DNA from: CAZTTH01 sp964615975
GTDB taxonomy: Bacteria > Verrucomicrobiota > Lentisphaeria > JABSQK01 > JAJFLO01
Direction: 5' to 3'
Assembly: GCA_964615975.1 (NCBI GenBank)
Contig: CAZTTH010000024.1
Location: 1-51,786 of the forward strand
DNA: 51,786 bases
A program made the position numbers and the translations under genes. The stretch's first letter is position 1, and the number at the start of each line of letters is the position of its first letter. A model generated the notes under the pieces. The model searched no databases and was not told the origin of the DNA. It worked only from the letters and a program-made list of their open reading frames with translations. Shown piece after piece: positions 1-9,451 of this stretch.

Positions 1-270
1 AAAAAACAGGGAGTGAATTGGACGAGTTACCTGAAAGCAGATAAAGATCAACTCTTCATTGATTCGCTATATCCTTCATGGAGTGGCGCCCTGCCGGCAA
101 CCTTGATATTGAATCGCCAGGGTGAAACAATCATCTTTCTTGAAGGCGGCCAAAGCCTGGAGACTTTCCGACACCATATCATCAAAGCGATGAACATGGT
201 GAATTCGGCGCCAGCATCTCCCCGAGAATCACTTTCACCCCAAACCCCATCACCACCCCAACCAAAATAA
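1..270 (+). CDS. C-terminal part of a thioredoxin-like (TlpA/ResA-type) protein, truncated by the window edge
   Basis: The frame is open from the first base, so the gene begins outside the window and only its last 89 residues are seen. The segment WSGALPATLILNRQGE has the cis-proline (LPAT) followed by a strand and Gly turn that closes the active site of TlpA/ResA thioredoxins. The CxxC motif would lie upstream. The protein ends in a Pro/Ser-rich tail of about 20 residues that is not part of the fold. The next gene, 15 bp downstream, is another thioredoxin-fold protein, so the two probably form an operon for extracytoplasmic thiol chemistry. The internal GTG at 13 is not the real start. The family call is fairly safe; the exact role is unknown. 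Confidence 0.7.
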   Translation, partial: KKQGVNWTSYLKADKDQLFIDSLYPSWSGALPATLILNRQGETIIFLEGGQSLETFRHHIIKAMNMVNSAPASPRESLSPQTPSPPQPK

Positions 271-285
271 ATAAGGAACCCTATC

Positions 286-891
286 ATGAACCAACTCAAA
301 CTCACTCTGACCGCTTTTAGCTGCCTACTGATCTTGTCGGCAATGGTTACCGCCAATGAATTGAAAATCGGGGAAAAACTTCCCAAGCCCGAGGTGAAGA
401 TGACGAACATCAGCACGCCGGCTCAAGCATTCGCCGATGTCAAAGGAGAAAATGGTTTGCTGGTCATTTTTTCTTGCAATACCTGTCCTTATGTCATTGC
501 CAGTGAAGAACGGTATTTAGCAGTTTCCAAACTCGCCAAGGAAAATGGCGTCGGTATGATCCTTGTGAATGCCAATGAAGCGCAACGAACGGATGTCGAT
601 TCTTTGTCGGAAATGAAGTCTCACGCGGAGAAATATAAGTATGATTTTCCTTATGTCATTGATCAAAATTCCGCCATGGCGGATTTATTTGGGGCAAGCA
701 AAACACCGCATGTTTTCCTCTTCGACAAGAACTCCAGCCTGGTATACCGCGGCGCCATTGATGACAGCGTAATGGATGCCAGCAAGGTGAGTAAAAATTA
801 TCTGGCCGACGCCATGAATGCCATGGTTCAAGGGCAGCCGATTGCGGTAACTTCAACCAAATCGATCGGGTGTTCGATCAAGCGGAAATAG
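286..891 (+). CDS. Exported thioredoxin-fold protein (peroxiredoxin/AhpC-TSA-like)
   Basis: A 201-residue protein with a signal peptide (hydrophobic residues 5-20, cleavage probably near TANE at 21-24). The active-site segment is CNTCPYVIASE at about residues 63-73, so a CxxC redox pair sits where thioredoxin-like peroxiredoxins carry it. KTPHVFLFDKN, with the cis-proline, follows near residue 145. This matches the exported thioredoxin-like family that resembles AhpC/TSA proteins, probably acting as a periplasmic thiol reductase or peroxidase. A Cys in the C-terminal GCSIKRK could be a third redox residue. It lies 15 bp after the preceding TlpA-like gene. An AAGGA stretch about 8 bp before the ATG can serve as ribosome binding site. 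The substrate cannot be deduced. Confidence 0.8.
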   Translation: MNQLKLTLTAFSCLLILSAMVTANELKIGEKLPKPEVKMTNISTPAQAFADVKGENGLLVIFSCNTCPYVIASEERYLAVSKLAKENGVGMILVNANEAQRTDVDSLSEMKSHAEKYKYDFPYVIDQNSAMADLFGASKTPHVFLFDKNSSLVYRGAIDDSVMDASKVSKNYLADAMNAMVQGQPIAVTSTKSIGCSIKRK

Positions 892-952
892 TTCGTGCCA
901 TGATCCGGCTGTAAAGCCAGACTGCTCATGAGGAATCACTAGCGAGACGCTG

Positions 953-1290
953 GATATGTTTTTAGCGTCACCATTGCGGTCAATAAAGTTTGGAGTTCAT
1001 CTGCCGAATAGCAGGATTATGCTGCATCTTGAGTACAAATCCCGCCGCGGCTGTCCCGCATTGCGGGACTGGACTCCACCAGCGTCAGGAGAAGATGCGA
1101 CCATCATTGGTGTAACCCCGTTAGAGTACCGTCCCGCAATGCGGGACGGCTTCCGATGACGGCAGAAGTGCGGAGCAGGCTGAAGCCTGTACTCCAACCG
1201 ACCACGCAACTGACCACGGTTTCAGCCACTTATCAGCCGAAGTGGGGAGCAGGCTGAAGCCTGTGCTCCAACCGACACTAAACACATATC
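953..1290. mobile_element. MITE-like non-autonomous repeat element, copy 1
   Basis: The ends are 17 bp imperfect inverted repeats: GATATGTTTTTAGCGTC at 953-969 matches the reverse complement of 1274-1290 at 15 of 17 positions. The interior encodes nothing recognisable but holds strong palindromes and two near-identical 38 bp direct repeats. A shorter relative lies at 38162-38282 in the opposite orientation. There, 1257-1286 matches 38162-38191 at 28 of 30 bases. The other ends share a 13 bp terminus plus the perfect 12-mer AGTTTGGAGTTC, at identical spacing (956-998 versus 38240-38282). No transposase gene is near and no clear target-site duplication is seen. Mobilisation by a transposase encoded elsewhere is inference. 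Confidence 0.65.
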
Positions 1291-1303
1291 CCGCGATGCG
1301 GGA
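1053..1303. repeat. Palindromes and 38 bp direct repeats inside the element
   Basis: Three related palindromes occur: GTCCCGCA/TGCGGGAC at 1053-1069, the same arms at 1131-1147, and TCCCGC/GCGGGA at 1289-1303. Two direct repeats at 1165-1202 and 1239-1276 agree at 36 of 38 positions, and each contains the smaller palindrome CAGGCTGAAGCCTG. The stacked hairpins resemble REP/BIME-type intergenic repeats. Confidence 0.8.
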
Positions 1304-1423
1304 CCGGACTCCAGCCCTGAATACCCTCAATGATTGCGCTAAAGACATTCGCCGTCTGAGCCACGTTTTGCTGCCCAGGATGATTGTGCTTGGTTTGGTT
1401 ATGCTTAATCCCCAGATTTCTTT

Positions 1424-2212
1424 TCAATTGTTGGTAAAATCTTTCGCACAGCGAAAGCCGACATCGTGACAGGTGAGATTTCGATCTTCAAAACCATAAT
1501 ATGATGCCCGCGCCTGGTAGAACCAATAATTGTACCCGCCGCCGCGAATCACCCCACGCTGAATACCAGTGGGAAATCCGAGAAAATCCCGCTCTTGGAA
1601 TGAATCACCCGTCCATTCCCAGGCGTTTCCACTCAGGTCATAACAGCCATAGGGACTGATGCCAAGAGGATAACTTCCTACCGGTTTTAACGATCGTTCT
1701 TCTGAGGGCGACAGACGCATATTTGCTTTCGCCGCATCCGGAATATTACCCCAGGGATAAACCCGTCCATCCGTGCCGCGCGCGGCTTTTTCCCACTCCA
1801 GATTGGTAGGCAATCGCTTATCCAGGCAAGCACAATAAGCGGCAGCCTGATCCCGCAACACGCCCGTGACCGGCAACTCATTGTCAGCAGCCGGGAAACT
1901 GTGGAATGGATAGAGCTGCTGATATTGACGGTTAGTAACTTCGTAAATATCCATATAGAATCCCGGCAGATATACCTTCCGCAACGGCTTTTCCTCATCA
2001 TCCGCCTCAGGATCATTGCTGCCAGCAATGAAACTGCCGCTGGGAATCAACACCATGCCTTCAGGCGCTCTGATGCGAGTTTTTGATCCCCTAACACTGT
2101 TGTTTTTCACTGGAGCACATGAAATCAATATCAGCATACTGACAATAAGGAAGAGGACCAAGCACGGGAAACGCCAGTATGAATGAAGAATGGATGGTAG
2201 TTGCAAGGTCAT
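1424..2212 (-). CDS. Lipoprotein with formylglycine-generating-enzyme-like (FGE-sulfatase) domain
   Basis: A 262-residue protein with an N-terminal hydrophobic stretch ending in the lipobox LISC at about residues 29-32, so it should be a membrane-anchored lipoprotein. The rest is a C-type-lectin-like FGE/SUMF1 domain: it opens with EGMVLIPSGSFIAGS, then has RLPTNLEWEKAARG, YPWGN, LSGNAWEWTGD, RGGGYNY and the terminal VGFRCAKD. Many proteins with this domain are not sulfatase activators but accessory proteins of other systems (for example NirV or lipoproteins near redox enzymes). No sulfatase gene is in the window. A second FGE-like domain occurs in the fusion protein beside nirK at 23735. Catalytic activity is not implied. 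Confidence 0.85.
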   Translation of the reverse strand: MTLQLPSILHSYWRFPCLVLFLIVSMLILISCAPVKNNSVRGSKTRIRAPEGMVLIPSGSFIAGSNDPEADDEEKPLRKVYLPGFYMDIYEVTNRQYQQLYPFHSFPAADNELPVTGVLRDQAAAYCACLDKRLPTNLEWEKAARGTDGRVYPWGNIPDAAKANMRLSPSEERSLKPVGSYPLGISPYGCYDLSGNAWEWTGDSFQERDFLGFPTGIQRGVIRGGGYNYWFYQARASYYGFEDRNLTCHDVGFRCAKDFTNN

Positions 2213-2296
2213 TTATTTCAGTAAATCATTGCTGCATGACACGACGATCAACGGGGATTCAACAATAAAAACACACAGAATTCAGTCACCCCAGTT

Positions 2297-3766
2297 TCAC
2301 TCATTCGGAAGCTGGACGCCGCAATGCTCATCAGGATTATGACAACGCCCAATGGCAGCGGCAGCAGCGGGAGTAACCGCGGTAAACCGGATGGTGACGA
2401 AATCTTTGTTATCGGATTTTACCGGTTCAATGATCTTGGCATAAATTTCAGCACTGTCGCCGGCATGCGCGGGCGCCTCAGGCAGGGTCAATTTGATATT
2501 GGCGAGGAATTCAGGAAGTTGGGAGCCTGACAAGCGCGCAAGTTTGGAGGATAAAGCGACAATCTGGCCATGACAAATAGAGGCATTGACAATTTTATCG
2601 TTGAGAACCGCATAAGTTATTGGCCATGGACGCGGCAGAGGAATCATTTGCTGATCGAAATCCGGGAGTGCCAGTTCAACATCACCGACAAAGCCGATGA
2701 CATCATAAACCTCCATGGGATGTCGGGCGCCTTTGGGTTTTATCCCGAATGACTGACGCACGATTATCTTCTCCCGAAGTTCTTCAAAGAGGGATTCGGA
2801 GATCAGAATCTGATCGCCAGTGGCATAGGATTCGATCCGGCTGGCAAGATTGATCGTACTGCCAACGACGGTGTATTTCGCGCGTTTTTCCGAACCGATA
2901 TTCCCCACTACCACATCACCCAGGTTGATGCCGATCGCCATTTCCAGATCCCAGACTCCATCCCGCCGGTTTTTCCGGTTAAAATCCGGCATTGCCAGTT
3001 GCATTGCCAAGGCACAGGACATGGCGCGCTGCGCCGCGTCGGGTTGTTCGAGGGGCGCGCCAAATACGACCAGTATCCCATCTCCCATAATCTCAATAAT
3101 CGTGCCTTGATAGGCAAGAATGATATCGATCATGGTCTCCAGGTAAAGGTTTAAAATAGCAATAACCTGTTCGGGATGGAACTGTTCGGTCAACGCGGTA
3201 AACCCACGCAAATCCGACATCAGGACAGGGATTTTCCGCTTCTCGCCGCCAATCCTTAACCCTTCAGGATGATCAAGTAAACTGGCAACCACTCCCTCGG
3301 AAAGGTATCGACCAAAGGTGTTGCGGATAAATATATTGCGTTCTTCCAATGACAAAGCCCTGAGCCGCGAGCGTTCCGCATCCTTAAGCTGATTGACTAA
3401 TTTTATCCCCTTGGAAATGGTCGCGTCGAGATCTTTGAGTTCGATCGGTTTGGTTAAAAAATCGAAGGCACCGTTATTCATGGCCATGCGGATATTATTC
3501 ATATCGCCATAAGCTGTCACCATGATGGTTTTCAGTGTGAGTGAAAGCTTGGCGACTTCAGCCAGCAAGGTCAGCCCATCCATTACTGGCATATTGATAT
3601 CACAGAGCATGACATCGACATCCGGATTTTCATTCAGTACCTTGAGCGCTTCCTTGCCATTGCGGGCAAAATAAAGGGAAAATTCATTGCCCCGGACTCG
3701 GGTCCGATAGTATTGGCTGATCAGGACTTCCAAATCCGGCTCATCATCAACAAAAAGAAGTTTTGT
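2297..3766 (-). CDS. Receiver domain-class III nucleotide cyclase (start lost in scaffold gap)
   Basis: The frame stays open to the gap; the visible start reads TKLLFVDDEPDLEVL, so only a few N-terminal residues are missing. Residues 1-125 are a response-regulator receiver with acidic pair VDDE, phospho-acceptor Asp in LCDINMPVMDG (about 56) and KPIEL. After a linker comes a class III cyclase domain: metal-binding Asp in LMSDLRGF (about 185), second Asp in IMGDGILVVFG (about 229), and Asn/Arg in GSTINLASR. At the purine-selecting position it has Glu (TIIEIMGD), where adenylate cyclases have Lys, with Thr at the partner position. This favours GTP or relaxed specificity. The C-terminal 110 residues look PilZ-like but weakly. 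It diverges from the transporter-CNB gene across the gap. Confidence 0.85.
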   Translation of the reverse strand, partial: TKLLFVDDEPDLEVLISQYYRTRVRGNEFSLYFARNGKEALKVLNENPDVDVMLCDINMPVMDGLTLLAEVAKLSLTLKTIMVTAYGDMNNIRMAMNNGAFDFLTKPIELKDLDATISKGIKLVNQLKDAERSRLRALSLEERNIFIRNTFGRYLSEGVVASLLDHPEGLRIGGEKRKIPVLMSDLRGFTALTEQFHPEQVIAILNLYLETMIDIILAYQGTIIEIMGDGILVVFGAPLEQPDAAQRAMSCALAMQLAMPDFNRKNRRDGVWDLEMAIGINLGDVVVGNIGSEKRAKYTVVGSTINLASRIESYATGDQILISESLFEELREKIIVRQSFGIKPKGARHPMEVYDVIGFVGDVELALPDFDQQMIPLPRPWPITYAVLNDKIVNASICHGQIVALSSKLARLSGSQLPEFLANIKLTLPEAPAHAGDSAEIYAKIIEPVKSDNKDFVTIRFTAVTPAAAAAIGRCHNPDEHCGVQLPNE

Positions 3767-3866
3767 NNNNNNNNNNNNNNNNNNNNNNNNNNNNNNNNNN
3801 NNNNNNNNNNNNNNNNNNNNNNNNNNNNNNNNNNNNNNNNNNNNNNNNNNNNNNNNNNNNNNNNNN
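3767..3866. other. Scaffold gap (100 N)
   Basis: Exactly 100 N, the usual placeholder for a gap of unknown size. The divergent genes on both sides lack their starts, so their 5' ends and the shared promoter region lie in it. The flanks (ending TTTTGT, resuming GGCTTG) do not overlap visibly, so sequence is genuinely missing. Confidence 0.95.
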
Positions 3867-6800
3867 GGCTTGTTGCGATGAGCCTGTTATCACTAACCCT
3901 GATGATTGGCATTGGTGTTGGAATATCAGCCCGTGACGCGTACTTCATCAAAGAAGCCGGCCCGGACAAGCTGCCCTATGTTTATATCATCAATTCACTG
4001 CTCATCTCTTTCACCACGCTGTTCTATACCTATTTGGTCGACCGCCTTAGTCTGTATACAGTCTGCAATATCCTCAGTCTCTTTTTTTGTATCGTGCTGG
4101 TCATAATCAGGTTTTTGATGAATTTCCAGCTCATTTGGTTACCCTATGCGGTTCACTCAATTGGCGAAATGATCCTGGTCATGGTGGTAATCATGCACTT
4201 TTGGAGTTATGCCAATTTTATCTTTGATCCGCGTGAGGGGAAACGCACTTTTCCAATCATCGGCGCCTGTGGTTTGATTGGCGGAATCATTGGTGGATTC
4301 ATCACCAAAGTCACGGTTCATCATGTGGGCAATGCCAATCTTTTCCTGATTTGGGGTTTGCTAATGGGATCAACAATCTTGCTGAACAGAAAAGTCCATC
4401 TCTCCATGAAAGTTGGGTTGAGCGAAAAACCTGATGTGGAAGCGGATAACACATCATTAAATCTGCTGCAAATGACCAAAAAAATATGGCAAAGCCCCTT
4501 GATTCGCGCTCTGACGTACATTTCCCTCCCGATGTGGCTGGTCAGTTGGTTTGTCGATTATAAATTTTTCATGGCCATGGATGAAGTATTTACCAGCAAG
4601 AATGATTTAAATGCTTTTCTCGGGGTTTTTTTTAGCGGCTCTGCATTCGTCGGATTGCTGGTCCAATCATTCATTACCAGCAAACTGTTACGCCGCTTCG
4701 GTCCGGGGTCCTTGATGTTGATTTATCCATTCAGCATGATTATTGGCGCCATCGCATTGATTCTGCGTTACCATTTTACCACTTATAATCAGAGAAACTT
4801 GTTCAGCTTTCGCCCCTTAAGCGCCGCCTGGGCCAAGTTTACCGACCATACCGTGCTTTATTCCCTGCACGAATCGGCAATGCAATTATTATTTAATGCC
4901 ATTCCTGAAAAGCAGCGGCCGCAGTGCCGTGCATTCATTTCCGGACCGGTGGAGCAAGGCGCGATTATCATTGCCGGCCTGATGCTGATTTTCTATACCC
5001 ATAAGGGATATACCTCCGGGCCCCTGGTTTATACCATCCTGATTTTGAGTATTATCTGGGCCTTGCTGTCACTCCGGATCAATAAAATCTATATCCGTGA
5101 ACTGGTAAACAACCTGAAAACCAAAAGTCTCCGGGATCAGAGCATCGCGTTACAAGAATTGAACACATCTCATGGTGAACTGGCTTTTCAAACTTTATTG
5201 GCAGTAATTCGCGATGGCGATAAAACCAGCGCGGACATTGCCATTACAATGTTGAGTGACATCAAATCACCACGCCAACTGATGCAGCTTTATAAATCAT
5301 TGCAGGAATCCAAAGAACAGGTGAAGATTTCACTATTGGGAATATTTATCTCCACGAAACATAAAGAGGCATTGACATATATCATCCCGTTAATTTCTCA
5401 TCCTGCTCCTGAGGTTCGCGCGGCGGCGTTAAGATCGGCTCGTTTGACCGGCATTGACAATGATGATCTGATTGTGCCTCTTGTCAATGATGCGGATCTG
5501 AATGTGAGAACTGAAGCCATGATCTATTGTATGCAGCATCGCAATCCACAAATGCCGATGACTACTGTCACCACCTCCCTAAATAAAATGGTTCATGAAG
5601 GCAGCAACGAAGAGAAAATCAAGGCGGTGCAAATCATTGGGGAAGTGGCATCGGCTAAATTTCAGGAATCATTATTATCTCTGTGCAGAGATATTGCCAG
5701 CGAAGTCCAAGACGCTGCGATCAGGTCATGCAGGCGTTATCCTTCGGCACAGGTGATTGATTTTCTGGTTCCTTATTTAGACCACAAATCCCTTCACCGA
5801 TCCGCAGCTTATGCCCTGATCAATATGGGAGAGGACGCACTACCTCGCCTGCTTCAATGTATGCTTGAAACCGAACCTTCGGAACTGCGCAAAATCGAAC
5901 TGGTGTCCTGCATTGGTAAAATTGGCTCGGCAACAAGCGTTTCTATTTTGATCAATATCCTGCCCCAGGCTAGCCAGACCTATAATCTATACAAAGCCGT
6001 GGTGCTGGCCCTGAATAACATTCGCAACGCCCAGAAAAATATCAAAGCAAATCTGATCCAGGATTCAACCAAGGTAAAATTTATCAAACCCAATGATTCA
6101 AATTACCTCACCGCTTTTTTACATGATCAGATTCACGATTTGAACCGGTATATGGTGTTGCAATTACAGTTGGTGCGCCATCGTTCTTATCCCAACGCCC
6201 GCCTGATCATGAATGCAGTCGAGGAAGAGAGAAAAGAACGCCTGGATTTGATCCTGACCAATCTGGAACTATTCGGCAATTCCAAATCGATCCAGGTGGC
6301 AAAAAATTATTTGTATAGCTCGAATCAGCGTAAATATGCCGAAGCATTAGAAATTCTCGATGGCTGTTCGTCCGCGGGCAAGACCCTGGTGAATGTTCTC
6401 GAACAATGTGATCGCACCCAGTTAATGTCCGTCGAAAAGAAGTCTATGCCCGAATTGATCTGTACCTTTTTTAAGGAACCCCATAAGGACTGGACGGTGG
6501 CGTGCGCGTTATTCATTGCCAGTCAGAATCGTTTGACCGAGATCACCGACATTATTGAAATTTGGGCGGATTCGCAGCGCCAAAACATTCATTCATCACC
6601 ATTATTAACAGCACATTATATGCTCTATCGAAAAAATCTGGGACTGTCTACCAGCGGCCCGGAAGATACCAAGGAGAACGAACGTATGGAAATTAACATG
6701 AAACGAATTTTATTTTTACACACCATCCCGCTGTTTTCCGATGTTGTCGGTCCCGACCTGCACTTGATCTCCTCGATTGTAGAGGAAAAAAACTATAAGG

Positions 6801-7159
6801 AGGGAGAGGTAATTTTCGAGAAAAACGATCCCGGCAATGCCCTTTATATCATTGAAAAGGGGGTGGTGCGTATTGCGGTTGATCAGGAACATAAGCAGAT
6901 CATTGCATTATTGCATGAACGAGACAGTTTTGGGGAAATGTCGATCATCGATCATGAGCCCAGATCCGCGGGGGCCATCGCTGAAAAAGACTCACATTTA
7001 TTGATGATCTCAAGCGATAACTTCAAGGAGTTGATTCTCTCACGACCACAAATTTCATTGGCGGTGATGAAAAATATCAGCTTGCGATTGCGCGACACGC
7101 TGATAAAATTAGAAAAACATCAAAGCAAGGAGTTAAGTTCAGATAGCAGTTTTATGTAA
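3867..7159 (+). CDS. ATP/ADP-translocase (Npt1/Npt2)-like membrane protein with HEAT repeats and a cyclic-nucleotide-binding domain (start lost in gap)
   Basis: About 1096 residues are visible. Residues 1-405 hold around a dozen membrane segments with the signature of the NTP:NDP exchange / MFS-like Npt family: ISARDAYFIKEAGPDKLPYVYI near the start, then long hydrophobic helices. Residues about 410-900 are helical HEAT-type repeats (for example PAPEVRAAALRSARLTG and DADLNVRTEAMIYC). Residues about 950-1080 are a CRP-type cyclic-nucleotide-binding domain with the phosphate-binding cassette FGEMSIIDHEPRSAGAIA, including the Glu and Arg-Ser-Ala expected for cyclic nucleotide contact. The first ATG after the gap (3878) lies inside the first helix, so the true start is upstream. 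Ligand control of the membrane domain is inference; free-living bacteria with this architecture may not transport nucleotides at all. It is divergent from a nucleotide cyclase. Confidence 0.82.
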
Positions 7160-7335
7160 ACTCTTCCCCACCCAATCCGAAAACCACCAACCTCAACTCA
7201 TCCTAAAAGAAAATCCCATTAACATTTCTGGCTTTGGAGGTTAGATTAATTCCACATTGGCATCATGGCACTGCTCATTTCATGGGCCCTGTAGTACTCT
7301 TGACATGAAGCCGATTGGAGAGGAGGTAAAAAGTC

Positions 7336-8742
7336 ATGCGCGGCTTATTCAACCATCGGAAAGGCATCCGAATATCCGTGATCAATGTTTCCCTGCTCAT
7401 ATTATCGTGGGTAATACCGGGTGAAATCATGGCCCTGCCCCTGGCCCCGCATTATGATCGAATTGCCATCGAAGGAGATTTCCGTCTGCGCTGGGATCAT
7501 TTCTCCGGGGAAGACCTGAACGACAAAGTGCGTAACGCCCTGGGCACCGCCAGCGCCAGCAGTGAAAAAGACGATTGGATATTAACCCGTCTGCGCCTTC
7601 GCTTGACGATTCATCCGAATAATTATTTGCGCATCTTCACCGAATTGTCTGACGCACGGGTAAATGGGGACGACTCACACCCCAGTGATTTCCCCGGCAC
7701 CCGGCGCAATTGGGAACAGGATCGGCTTGATCTTTATCAAGGATACATTGATTTTAAATTGTTCGGTGGTTCGCACTTCATTGTGGGACGCCAGCTCCTC
7801 GCTTTCGGCAGTCAATTATTGCTTAGTCATAATGACTGGTGGAATACCCCCTACACCTTCGATGCCCTTCGTCTCTCCATTCGCCATGAAGTCACAACAA
7901 TCGATTTTTTCATTGGCCAAAATGTGATAAACGATGATAAAAACTTCAATACAGTCGATGATGCCTATTCTGGTTTACCAGCCCGCCGATTCTTAGGGAC
8001 CTTCGATGACTATACCGTGTATGGCGCATATCTGACCCAGGAAATTAACAGCGGGCACGCGTTCGACTTCTATGCCATTTTGGCGGATAACTCCAATGAG
8101 CAAACTCACATTACCACATTTGGGTCACGCTGGCATGGCATTTACCAGCAGCACTGGGATTATGATCTCGAAGTCATATTCCAACCGGGCAATGAATATC
8201 GCGGCCTCGATCATCGCGCCTGGAGCGCCGCGGTTGAGTGTGGACGATCATTTCCCACTATCATGTTTCAACCGCGGTGGTTTTGCGGCTATGATTATGC
8301 CAGTGGAGATAAAAACCCGCTCGATGCCAGTAATCAAGCGTTTATCGCCTTATATCCGGACAATTATAGCCAACTCGGTCATCAGGAATTTTTCAACCGT
8401 CAGAATCTTCATGCCTTTCATACCGGGATTGAAACTCTCATCGCGAAAAAAATCACGACTACCATCAACGTGCGTGGTTATTGGGTTGATCAGGACGATG
8501 ATGGGTGGGGTGGCTATTATAATTCCTTTCGCGCCGCCAAGAAGGGACAAAATGCCGACAATCATATCGGCACGGCATTGGAGTTCAAGGTTGAGTGTCC
8601 ATGGCACATCTTGGACTATAAGTTAGTTACAGCAATCATGTACAATCACTTTTTTGCGGGTGATTTTGTCGCCGATACCCAGGTGAATCAGGTCGCGGAT
8701 GACGCCGATGAACTTATTCTCATGATGCAATTTAATTTTTAA
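7336..8742 (+). CDS. Outer-membrane beta-barrel, alginate-export/porin family
   Basis: A 468-residue exported protein: basic N-terminus, hydrophobic core at about 13-30, cleavage near ALPLAP. The mature part alternates hydrophobic and polar residues, is rich in aromatics and ends in Phe (MMQFNF), as outer-membrane barrels do. Segments such as GDFRLRWDHF, LTRLRLRLTI, LDLYQGYIDFK and FIVGRQLLAFG match the alginate_exp family of substrate-specific porins. A strong ribosome binding site (AGGAGGT at 7321-7327) sits 8 bp before the ATG. It is the first gene of a tight operon with the cupredoxin (4 bp gap), histidine kinase and rhodanese. Its substrate is unknown; no alginate synthesis gene is nearby, so alginate export is unlikely. 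Confidence 0.82.
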   Translation: MRGLFNHRKGIRISVINVSLLILSWVIPGEIMALPLAPHYDRIAIEGDFRLRWDHFSGEDLNDKVRNALGTASASSEKDDWILTRLRLRLTIHPNNYLRIFTELSDARVNGDDSHPSDFPGTRRNWEQDRLDLYQGYIDFKLFGGSHFIVGRQLLAFGSQLLLSHNDWWNTPYTFDALRLSIRHEVTTIDFFIGQNVINDDKNFNTVDDAYSGLPARRFLGTFDDYTVYGAYLTQEINSGHAFDFYAILADNSNEQTHITTFGSRWHGIYQQHWDYDLEVIFQPGNEYRGLDHRAWSAAVECGRSFPTIMFQPRWFCGYDYASGDKNPLDASNQAFIALYPDNYSQLGHQEFFNRQNLHAFHTGIETLIAKKITTTINVRGYWVDQDDDGWGGYYNSFRAAKKGQNADNHIGTALEFKVECPWHILDYKLVTAIMYNHFFAGDFVADTQVNQVADDADELILMMQFNF

Positions 8743-8746
8743 CCCC

Positions 8747-9448
8747 ATGCATGTACTCAAAACCATCCTGGCAGTTTATTTCCTGATCATGATCATGCCC
8801 GCCTTGACGGGGACAATCCATGGCACTGTATCCTTGAAACAACTGCCGGCGCTAAGAAGTGATACCCGCTCCCGCCCCTATGATCCTACCGAGACGCCCA
8901 TCGAATCACCCCTGGAGTTACGCGGGAAAACTCTGATGGAAGTCGTGATCTCTATCTCCGATGACAATCCCCTCGATGGTGAATTTACAACCAAGCTGAA
9001 AGACGATTCCGAAATCCCCCCCAGCAAAGAAATCATACAGATCAATAAAACCTTCATCCCCTTTGTGCTGCCCATTGTCAAGGGGACCACGGTCAACTTT
9101 CCCAACCGCGACCCTTTCTTTCACAATGTATTTTCCCTGTCCCCGATCAGCCGGTTCGATTTGGGCAAATACAGCCAGCAGAGCAATCCCAAATCCCATA
9201 CTTTCAATCAAGTCGGGATCAGCCAGATATTTTGTGATATACACCGCAATATGAAAGCCTATGTACTCATTCTGGAAAATTCGTATTTTACCCAACCGAA
9301 TCGCACGGGCGGGTTCACCTTGACCAATCTGCCGGAGGGAAAATGGTATATCCGCACCTGGCATCCGCATTATCGCGAGAGTAAACAAGAGGTACACGTC
9401 GATCCCCAATCTGAAATTGAAGTGAATTTTGAACTGGAAATCAAATAA
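8747..9448 (+). CDS. Periplasmic cupredoxin (methylamine-utilization-like, plastocyanin fold)
   Basis: A 233-residue exported protein (hydrophobic residues 5-20) with a blue-copper domain in the middle. Candidate copper ligands are His126 in FFHNVFS and Cys163, His166, Met169 in FCDIHRNMKAYV, the full His-Cys-His-Met set of a type 1 site. The compact CDIHxNM arrangement is typical of small cupredoxins annotated as methylamine utilization proteins. The C-terminus (GGFTLTNLPEGKWYIRTWHP) resembles a carboxypeptidase-regulatory-like domain. It lies 4 bp after the porin and 3 bp before a histidine kinase, so the three are almost certainly co-transcribed. Probable roles are periplasmic electron transfer or copper sensing; no methylamine dehydrogenase genes are present. 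Confidence 0.8.
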   Translation: MHVLKTILAVYFLIMIMPALTGTIHGTVSLKQLPALRSDTRSRPYDPTETPIESPLELRGKTLMEVVISISDDNPLDGEFTTKLKDDSEIPPSKEIIQINKTFIPFVLPIVKGTTVNFPNRDPFFHNVFSLSPISRFDLGKYSQQSNPKSHTFNQVGISQIFCDIHRNMKAYVLILENSYFTQPNRTGGFTLTNLPEGKWYIRTWHPHYRESKQEVHVDPQSEIEVNFELEIK

Positions 9449-9451
9449 AAT

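Larger units (their letters stand above)
892..1423. other. Non-coding region dominated by a repeat element
   Basis: This 532 bp interval separates the thioredoxin gene from the convergent FGE-like lipoprotein gene. Most of it is the inverted-repeat-bounded element at 953-1290. Short open frames here (956-1159, 1242-1469) run through palindromes and show no protein family features. A small hairpin (GGCT/AGCC around 907-918) follows the upstream gene but has no T-run, so no terminator is called. Confidence 0.6.

Noticed and set aside
1053..1303. CRISPR array
   Set aside because: The repeats are few, palindromic and unevenly spaced without unique spacers, and no cas gene is present.
1424..2212. 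True sulfatase-activating enzyme
   Set aside because: It is a lipoprotein and there is no sulfatase gene nearby; an FGE-like fold alone does not show the activity.
7336..8742. Alginate export function for the porin
   Set aside because: The family name fits, but no alginate synthesis genes are nearby, so only a general porin role is claimed.
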